Source: Panonychus citri
Lineage: Eukaryota; Arthropoda; Arachnida; Trombidiformes; Tetranychidae
Direction of reading: 5' to 3'
DNA length: 64,000 bases
Assembly (NCBI RefSeq): GCF_014898815.1
Contig: NW_026515515.1
Span: forward strand, 1-64,000
Shown here: in pieces, positions 58,126 through 64,000 of the stretch
Position numbering within the stretch: the stretch's first letter is position 1
Layout: every line of letters begins with the position of its first letter
Made by a program: the position numbers and the translations under genes
The notes under the pieces: model-generated
The model's database searches: none
Seen by the model: the letters and a program-made list of their open reading frames with translations, nothing else
Told to the model about the DNA's origin: nothing

Positions 58126-61100
58126 GGTTAAATGAAATGTAAGGAACAATGAAAATTAAAATTAAATTTAAAAGAGACAAAGTTAATCAGTAAGACAATA
58201 ATTAACAATTCTAAACATAAACAATTGTTGACTCTTCTCTCTCAATATCGACTCTTTAAATAGAGAAACACAATCAACGCCCTCTAGCGAATAGAAAGTA
58301 ACTCCATCTGTTGGTAATTAGGAGAACTTTTTTAATTTTGTTCTTTTTAAGCTTTTTTTTCATTAATTTCTTATTCCTTTTTCTCGTTCAATATTTTAGT
58401 GATTAATTAATGGCGGAATTAAATTGTATCTGTTTGGCATTTTAATTAATAATTTTTGGTGATAATTTGTCTAATTGTTTATGAAGGACAAGAGAATTGG
58501 CCTTATCAGCAGATTGTATTCTTCGTATCTGTCAGTTTATAAGATTTGATTTCTTTTCTAAGGAAATGTTTTACTTGCCTCTAGCATTGTTTTCTTGTTT
58601 TCATCTTCCAGTGTTTAAAGTTGATTAATTGTAAATTGTTTCATTTTTTTAATCTATCGTTTGCTAAAATTTAACTAACCCAATGTTTGTCCTTCAGATG
58701 ATATCTGTTTCAAGGTTTATCATTGGTTGTCAATGATGACAAGTTCTAGAAAAATCCTTTTTCTAAATGTTGTTTGTATTTTTAAAAAAGTGAATTTTTT
58801 TCCAATTACATTTGGGAAATTCAAATTTCTTTTACTATTTAGAATTGATTTGGGTGTTTTATTGGACTGGCCGATTTTATATTTGGATGGATCCTTTGGT
58901 TTATTATCATCCACTTTCCACTGGTACTTGGCTTTACACGGGCTTTTTGTAATGTTTAATTGGCAAAAAGATTATCTCATAATCATCCTGTTGACTGGAT
59001 GTGAAAATTTCCACTAATTAATTAATTGGTCAAATTTAGGATGTAAAGGGTTTGATGGTTTGTTGTTGAAAAGCTTCTGGTTTGATTGTTAACCCCCTTT
59101 AAGAACGCGTGTTCCCTCAACACGTGTAAACGCATTCACTTTATTTGGATCAATTTTTTGCGATCATGTTAAGTAATTGATCTGATTTAAAGTTTAATTA
59201 CGACAACAAGTGATTTATTTGCCTCAATTTAGGTGGAAAATAAGTGAAAAACTATCAACATGGTGCAAGAGTATTGATGTCAAAATGGAACAAGCAACAA
59301 AGAAAATAAGTGAATTACTCTCAAATTCTGATCACATTTAACTGGATTAACTTCTATTAGAAAATGAAAGGTATTTATCAACAAATTGTGATAATAATCA
59401 ACACAATCAATAGTTTATCAATTTGATACTTTACTTTCAATCATTATACTTGCAAATCCAATGATCCTCATTTAATATCATCTCTTTTTTTGTCATTTTC
59501 CCTCTTTTTCATCATCATCTCTACAGGTTTTTAATGGTAACATTTTCCATATCATATCATGACATTCAATCAATTTCTGTTGCTCCATAGTCTCGGAAAA
59601 AAACTCAAACACAATTAGGATTAAATGGACACCAAATAAGTGGAACTTTGACCTCACAAAGGCTCACCTTTGCTCTCAGACAGTAACAACTAAATAGATA
59701 TTGGATTACATGGTCTCTTCATCCTCTGACTGTCATTTTTTTCTCGTGTTCATTCAACCTTTTTTTTTCCTGATCATCTGATGTTATCTTTCAGTTTTTT
59801 TTGTGTCATCTGATAATCTGCCGTTAAGGATATTCAAATAATTGATTGTTAATATCTCTTGTCCTTGATTAGGATCTCGAAATGCAAAAACATAAAGTCT
59901 TGATGTCACAAGCAATCCAGTTATTGGCTATTCTGCTGATCAAGTTTGTTTGTCGTTGCCGACATATAATTGTCTTTAATGAAGATAATCAAGCTGTTAA
60001 TTGTTGTTAATCAACTGATTTCCTTTTTTAAAAAAGCTAAATTTCTTGATCATCTCGACTAATATAAACACAGTGATTATCATTATAATCAACGCAAAGA
60101 AAACAATTGATATTTTCCCTTGCGATACTTTAAGAAACAGTTAATTGTTAACCCGATTTCATCATAAACATTAAGAGTTAAAATCTCCTTAATTCCTAAC
60201 TAAACTGTTTTACTTGATTAGGATTAAAGGTCATGATAAACACATTGAATGTTGAAATTCATCCTGAAATAGGAAAAAAAATCACAATTATCTGATTAAA
60301 AATGGATGATTGTTAATTTATAAGGTTTCAATTTCATTGAGATATTTATTTGTATCTCCATTGAAATTGCAAATTAATAAACAAACAAATCACCAACAAT
60401 TAGTCCAAATAATCAAACTAATAGAAGAGTAGAAACTCAATCCTTAATCTAATATCAATTGTAATTACATTTTAATCAAAAGATTAGATAATCAAGTTAA
60501 TTATCCTTGTTATCAATTAACACAATCAACTAGACTGATTTAATTATCTACACGAAACAAGAAAAAAAATAATAACTCCAAAGAGAAGGATAAATAAGAT
60601 AATTTGAATTAAATGAAATTTTCTCTAATCAACTCTACTGATTATTTAATTCTTTACCTTTAATTGTAAACGTTAATTATGATAATAATAATTGAATTAA
60701 AAACACAATATATACTTTGAAATGAAATAATAAATGATAAAGAAAAGATGAGAATAAGAAATTGAATCCATACTAATGTTTCTTGTCAATTAACGAAACC
60801 ATAGAAAATCAAATTTACTTTTAACCATTTCGATTGAAATTGTTATTAGGTAAGTAAAGTAACTGTTCATTCACCACCACCACCTACACTCCTTTCACCC
60901 TCCCCACTCCCAATATCCATGATGGAATCAAAATATCAACTAATATCATAACCAATCACGTGAGAATCGACATTCCCATTGGACTATCTTGAAAGTTATC
61001 ACAAATTGGCTCCTCCTCTTAAGCTAATCTGTTAACTATTTTCTATATAAACGAAACTCCTCCTTTCTAGTTTATCATCATCTTCACCTTTTCTTACCTT

Positions 61101-62631
61101 TTCATCCTTCGTCATCATCACTATTTCACTGCGATTCATTATCATCATCAACTCAGGACAAACTTTTAACTCCCAGACCATTTTATCATCTTAATATCTT
61201 TTAAATTGAGTTTCAATTGTTGATAAATTTTCTCATTTCCAATGCTCATCATTTAATTACTCAAACAAGTGATTTAACTGATTGATCAACTATTAACCTT
61301 TAAATTGTTTGTTTCAATTGTGATTTAGTTTGGTTCCCATCAAAAGCAAAACAAATAAGAGAGAGATTAATATCTTGGTAATCATTTCATTATATTCTCG
61401 TAATTAATTGTTAATTGTTATTATTTTTTTCTGCATGAATTGTATTATTTTCGTTGTAAATTGTTTGATTAAATTTTCAGTTTCTTTGCGTTCATTTCGA
61501 TTGATTCATTTTTCTTTTTAAACTTTTTTTCTTTTGCTTGATAATCTTTTTGATTAATTGTTTCTCGAGTTAATTATCGCATGTAAATCGTTGAGCTGAC
61601 CAAATGTTCGTATCGGAAATGATTATGGACAAAGTGATTAGAATGATGATACATTTATGATCGGATGTTGAAAGCGATACTTAGAATATCATCTTACCTA
61701 ATCTTCCTCTTTTTCGATTGTTTTTATTTCTTCTCTTTTTCGATCTTCATCCATTTCCACCTCACTTTCTATCTACCACGAGACCAAATGTTCACTTCCT
61801 CTCCCACTCTTTCTTTCTCTCTCTCGATTAACTGTACTATCATAACCTCGTTCTTCTCCCGAGCACTTCCGCTGAATGGATCATCATCTTCGTCGGATGA
61901 TGATAACAAAGTAGCTTAAGAGCATCAGGGAGACTTTTTTATCCACAACATCCTCATCATCTTTATCTGCATCTGCATTTTTATCTTCATCCTTTTTTCT
62001 CATCATTTTCACCTCTTGAGACAAAGACCAGTGACAAGATTGATAGAAAGATGATGATCATCATCTCTCTCTCTCTCTGTCATCCTTTCATCTTCCTCTA
62101 TCATCCTGTATCCTCCTTCTTGTTATGTGTCCATTTTAAAATCATTAATGAAAACTAATTGACATAAGCCATCCCTATGACTTACCTTTAACAATCAACA
62201 TCTCTAATTGTCATCAGTCAATAGACGAGCTCATTTAATCATCATCATAATCAACTTAATCATTTTCGACTCGATATTTTTTTTTCGCAACAAAAAACAA
62301 ACTTTTTCTTTGCTTTCTTAATAGTTGATTATTATTTTCATCTATCGATTGATTATCTAAATATGTATATGATTTAATTACAGAAAAGTTCAGGTTTGTC
62401 AATTGTGATTGTTTCCTTTTCTTGGATTGAAATTTAATTATCGTTCATTGTGATTAAACAATAATGTTCATTACTAATCATCAGCATCTTTGGTATCAAT
62501 TTGATTGTACATTTGTTAATCTGTCCGTCTGTCTGTCTTAATTGTTGTTGTTGCCTGTTAATTGTTATAACAATCAATCGTTTCTTTCAATTACACTCAT
62601 TATATTGTATCTTTAATTGCAATTAATCAAA
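58126..62631. other. Upstream region of the glass gene
   Basis: About 4.5 kb without a supported gene. It includes a TATA-like element at 61043, an E-box CACGTG at about 60958, and pyrimidine-rich sequence from 61060 to 62110 that could be a long 5' leader. A 96-codon frame at 58727-59017 looks random. Confidence 0.5.
61043..61052 (+). promoter_or_regulatory. Candidate TATA box for the glass gene
   Basis: CTATATAAAC, followed about 30 bases later by pyrimidine-rich sequence. If used, the leader to the ATG at 62632 would be about 1.5 kb unless spliced. Confidence 0.35.
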
Positions 62632-64000
62632 ATGAATGACGAAGATTTCCTTTCGTGCCTTGGATACAATCTTAATGATACAATTACTCCTTGTCCAAGT
62701 GATTCTGGGATTGATTTAAATTCAATGGAGTTTGATCTCTGGTCACTTAATTGTCCAACACTTAATCACAACAATCTGACCTTACAAAGGTAAGAAAATT
62801 AATAATTATACAAATTATTCACTTTAAATTTAATCAAACATTTAATTAAACTTTGAGCACGTTGATTTGATCCTGTAAAAGTAAAGTTAATATTAAATCA
62901 ATTGGTTATAATTAGTTAATTATGCAACAAAGTTAAATTAATTTTATGATATCTTGTAATAGATTATTATTATTATTATTATGATAATTTAATCGTGTTT
63001 CTTTTTCCTCCCCCTATTTAATTGCCATGATTAAGAATGGAATCAAGTTCATCATTTGTTAAATCAAATGATTACGTTACTGATAATATCTCAATTAAAT
63101 CACTTCCAATTGAATCAAGTGAAATTTTTCCAGAACCAATGATATCACAATCAAATAGTGTCAACACTAATCAATCAAATGCTAATTACTCTTATGGGAA
63201 TAATAATATTTACAATACAAATAATTCATCACAATCAGGAGGAGGTTCAGTTGATTTGAATTATTTCAATCAATGTAACGGTTTCACTGTTTCAAAAGTC
63301 ATGATTACACCTTTATCACCACCACCACCACCTCCCCACCCTCCTCCACTCCCAACAACAACAATGCCATCATCATCATCATCATCATCGACAACCACAA
63401 CCACAACAACTACAGCAACAACGTCAAATATTGGAATCAACTCTAATCAGCAACTGACCAACAATCAAAACTCAATTAATAGTATTGCATACTCATTCCA
63501 CAATTCAAATGGATCAATTAATCAGATGAACAATTTACCGAATCATAATATTCACTCATCACAACAACAACAACCACAACAACAACCCCTTATACTCACA
63601 ATCAGCATCAAATTGTTTCTGATCATCACCATCATTCAAATCATTATCTGACTAGTCATAATCACAATTCAAATCATCATGTTAATAATAACACCAATCA
63701 TAATCATAGATTTTCAGTGCCACAACCAGCGAGTGGATTATTTCCCACCTCAATGAGTGTTAATTTATCTATGAACATGACCATGGGCTTTGCTACTTCC
63801 CCTGTTTCAGCGGAGGCAACAGCAGCCGCTGCCGCAGCTGCGGCTGCTGCAGCGGCATCAAGTCAACCAATTGTTTGGTCAAATACAACAACATCATCAC
63901 CATCAACATCTCAATCAACTGTAGCTTATGAAATCGGAGGCGGAGTAAATAATCACTTGAACATTTCCACTCCAACAGTAAATCCCAATCAACTAAGAGG
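62632..64000 (+). CDS. glass: Glass-like zinc-finger transcription factor, N-terminal part (runs off the window)
   Basis: Exon 1 (62632-62789) starts MNDEDFLSCLGYNLND and contains SDSGIDLNSMEFDLW; exon 2 begins at 63036 after an AAG acceptor, keeping phase (AG|A, Arg), and continues to the window end. It is Ser/Asn/Thr-rich, with a Pro/His run near 63320, Gln runs near 63560 and an Ala run at 63816-63855. The key block SMSVNLSMNMTMGF at about 63750-63790, followed by a Trp (IVWSN), resembles the conserved segment upstream of the zinc fingers in insect Glass, which specifies photoreceptors. The C2H2 fingers would lie past 64000, so the call rests on this block. Near 63585 the frame must shift by one missing base (after QQQPQQQP), otherwise the protein ends at 63651. 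Confidence 0.6.

Noticed and set aside
58727..59017. 96-codon plus-strand ORF with hydrophobic stretches
   Set aside because: T-rich sequence gives Phe/Leu/Ile-rich frames by chance; no signal peptide, family motif or promoter.
1..64000. CRISPR arrays, bacterial operons or prophage
   Set aside because: None present; intron-containing genes and a nuclear-type tRNA show animal DNA, and the only tandem repeats are microsatellites and silk-like coding repeats.

Overview
The window is a stretch of an AT-rich animal nuclear genome, most likely a trombidiform mite and probably spider-mite-like. Genes have short introns with GT...AG borders. They encode metazoan proteins (POLR3C, CTNNBL1, CHMP4, SKP1, HDDC2, COA3, a beta-1,4-galactosyl/GalNAc-transferase and the N-terminal part of a Glass transcription factor). 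A very large Ser/Asn-rich secreted repeat protein resembles mite silk fibroins, and there is a fragment of an ABCH transporter, a subfamily expanded in arthropods. The taxonomic call is inference from these hints only.

Layout. 1.4-6.6 kb (-): a secreted low-complexity, silk-like protein with a signal peptide and dozens of degenerate Asn/Ser/Val repeats. It contains a recent 579-bp tandem duplication and two single-base breaks. 6.8-18.7 kb: a gene desert with GA/CT microsatellites. 18.7-19.5 kb (-): a secreted AA15 lytic polysaccharide monooxygenase with the copper-binding His1 and His91. 19.6-31.7 kb: a second desert, with only two weak small-ORF candidates. 31.7-33.8 kb (-): a four-exon endonuclease/exonuclease/phosphatase-fold gene, interrupted by one in-frame stop and carrying a MITE-like element in its first intron. 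33.8-42.1 kb: a third desert.

42.1-58.1 kb is a dense housekeeping cluster: beta4GalNAcT-like (-), HDDC2 (+), tRNA-Ala(AGC) (+), POLR3C (-), a truncated ABCH pseudogene (-), CTNNBL1 (+), CHMP4 (-), COA3 (+), SKP1 (-). Several neighbours are divergent pairs sharing 0.3-0.4 kb promoters. The most striking local structure is here. The shared POLR3C/CTNNBL1 promoter and the 5' ends of both genes exist twice, and the two copies flank the ABCH fragment. Each intact gene keeps one promoter copy facing a dead fragment of its partner.

58.1-62.6 kb is the upstream region of a developmental regulator. 62.6-64.0 kb (+) is the N-terminal half of a Glass-like zinc-finger factor that runs off the window.

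Five otherwise convincing coding regions (the silk-like gene twice, ABCH, COA3, glass) are broken where exactly one base is missing. This looks more like consensus error in an unpolished long-read assembly than independent gene decay, although the ABCH copy is also 3'-truncated and so probably a real pseudogene. Apart from the cluster layout, the genes do not form one pathway.
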